43,166 nt of DNA, from NCBI GenBank assembly GCA_016931895.1, contig JAFGDY010000076.1, positions 1 to 43,166 on the forward strand, in the 5' to 3' direction. Shown here one piece after another: positions 42,274 through 43,166 of this stretch. The translations under genes and the position numbers were made by a program. The notes beneath the pieces were generated by a model that was not told the origin of the DNA, made no database searches, and worked only from the letters and a program-made list of their open reading frames with translations. The DNA is from Anaerolineae bacterium (GTDB taxonomy: Bacteria; Chloroflexota; Anaerolineae; 4572-78; J111). How positions within the stretch are numbered: the first letter of the stretch is position 1; each line of letters begins with the position of its first letter.

Positions 42274-43086
42274 TTACACCGTTGAGAGGTCCCATTCTTC
42301 ATAAATTTTGGGCACATCATCAATCAGGCGTTGGGTGTAAGGCTCTTTGGGACGCAAAATCACTTCGTCAGGAGGGCCACTTTCAACAAATTTTCCATGT
42401 TCCATAATATATACCTTGTCGGAGACGTAATAGGCCAGGCCAATATCATGGGTGATAAAAATAACCGTCATCCCAACTTCGTCACGCAGTTTCATTAGTT
42501 CGTCCAGAATAGTGGCGCGCGAACAGGCATCAATCATTGAGGTTGGTTCGTCGGCCAGCAGAATCTTTGGCTTCAGTAAAAAGATGCGGGCAATCATTAA
42601 TCGCTGCTGCTGCCCACCGGAAAGTTCAAACGGATATTTGTTGGTCAATTCCTCAAATTTCAGGTTGACAAAGCTGCAAGCCTCGGTCATCATCGCTATT
42701 TTTTCTTCCTTTGGAAGTTTACCCCCGCCACGCATGCCAATACAATCTAAAAGCACGGTGTCGATCTTATTAAAAATGTTGTATGAGGAGAAGGGATCTT
42801 GAAAAATGGCCTGGATATTTTTCCAATATTCCTTTTTTTTCTTGTGCGTACTGATATCACGCTTTCCCCCCTGGAAGTAAATATCGCCCTCGGTCACACT
42901 GATTAATCCCAGCAGCATTTTGGCCAAGGTGGTTTTGCCGCTGCCCGATTCGCCCACAATGGAAACAACTTCCCCCTGGTAAAGATCAATATCCACATGA
43001 TCAACGGCCACTGTTTTCTGACTGCCCGCCCCAAATACCTTGGTAAGCCCTGTTGCGCTCAAGTATAATGTTTTTTCATCAGTCAT
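42274..43086 (-). CDS. peptide-type ABC transporter ATP-binding protein (OppF/DppF-like)
   Basis: A 270-residue ATPase of the oligopeptide/nickel importer group. Walker A is GESGSGKTT (about residues 42-50), the Q-loop is in [10 protein letters not shown], the signature is LSGGQQQR (about 153-160), Walker B is ILLADEPTS (about 174-182) and the H-loop is FITHD. The C-terminus [18 protein letters not shown] is typical of the F-type partner. It is translated from an ATG that overlaps the end of an upstream gene, probably the D-type ATPase. The substrate cannot be read from an ATPase alone; in this family it may be peptides or sugars. Confidence 0.93.
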   Translation of the reverse strand: MTDEKTLYLSATGLTKVFGAGSQKTVAVDHVDIDLYQGEVVSIVGESGSGKTTLAKMLLGLISVTEGDIYFQGGKRDISTHKKKKEYWKNIQAIFQDPFSSYNIFNKIDTVLLDCIGMRGGGKLPKEEKIAMMTEACSFVNLKFEELTNKYPFELSGGQQQRLMIARIFLLKPKILLADEPTSMIDACSRATILDELMKLRDEVGMTVIFITHDIGLAYYVSDKVYIMEHGKFVESGPPDEVILRPKEPYTQRLIDDVPKIYEEWDLSTV

Positions 43087-43166
43087 TTTTATAAGCCCTT
43101 CTCAGTTCTTGCTCCGAAAAGATACAACGGTAAAATCGGCCGTTGTTCGCCGGGTGAAGATCAATA
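43079..43166 (-). CDS. partial 3' end of the upstream gene, probable OppD-like ATPase
   Basis: Only the last 28 residues are in the window; the rest lies beyond its right edge. The frame reads [20 protein letters not shown] and ends 8 bases inside the OppF-like gene. That overlap is typical of paired ABC ATPase genes. The C-terminal stretch is too short to identify on its own, so the assignment rests mainly on position. Confidence 0.5.
   Translation of the reverse strand, partial: IDLHPANNGRFYRCIFSEQELRRAYKND

Overview
The window reads as bacterial chromosome, most likely from an uncultured member of the Chloroflexota (class Anaerolineae or a close relative). That assignment is inference. 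It rests on the gene mix: an aconitase X/UbiD gene set, an accessory sortase with a long Pro/Thr linker, a DUF6391-type protein, a DUF3179 protein, many polytopic surface-glycan proteins, and interspersed repeats with a 7-bp period. Coding density is high. No rRNA, tRNA, CRISPR array, intact insertion sequence or prophage is visible.

Layout. 1-3.5 kb: peptidoglycan genes (L,D-transpeptidase, penicillin-binding protein 1C). 3.5-7.85 kb: a tight plus-strand operon of an FMN-binding protein, thymidylate synthase, a UbiD-family decarboxylase and both subunits of aconitase X. The last three fit the archaeal-type modified mevalonate route to isopentenyl phosphate. 7.85-12.1 kb: minus-strand holA, a 142-bp MITE-like element, a DUF6391-like protein, sortase, lgt and a ResA/TlpA thioredoxin. 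12.2-14.2 kb: an AT-rich NucS-like nuclease gene behind a DnaB-like ATPase that lacks the DnaB N-terminal domain. 14.4-20.5 kb: AMMECR1, a membrane-anchored C39 peptidase with TPRs, an extended SDR, a WecA/MraY-type transferase, SixA and a DUF3179 protein. 20.6-25.7 kb: a two-gene operon of a Dpm1-like GT2 and a 1435-residue fusion of a YfhO-like GT-C protein with a MOP/Wzx flippase. 25.8-30.3 kb: a response regulator diverging from an amidase, a Gfo/Idh/MocA oxidoreductase and glucuronate isomerase. 30.5-36.9 kb: a type II topoisomerase A subunit, a nuclease-like unknown, an alpha/beta hydrolase, a pentapeptide-repeat protein, an SDR and a 2H phosphoesterase. 37-42.1 kb: a surface-polysaccharide operon with a GT2 synthase and a glycosidase-like/O-antigen-ligase fusion. 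The right end holds peptide-type ABC transporter ATPases.

The main theme is the cell envelope. There is peptidoglycan synthesis and remodelling (LDT, PBP1C, amidase), protein anchoring and lipidation (sortase, Lgt), lipid-linked sugar synthesis (WecA-like, Dpm1-like, GT2), flipping, transfer and polymerisation. Making polyprenol carriers needs isoprenoid precursors, which the UbiD/AcnX operon would supply.

The observations most worth pursuing are: (1) the thyA-UbiD-AcnX operon; (2) the Dpm1 + YfhO-Wzx fusion, which would put synthesis, flipping and external transfer of a polyprenyl-phosphate sugar in two genes; (3) the glycosidase-like domain fused to an O-antigen ligase/polymerase, with its nucleophile glutamate apparently replaced by alanine; (4) a dispersed class of heptamer-periodic, often palindromic repeats that supply stop codons, Shine-Dalgarno sequences and even in-frame peptide.
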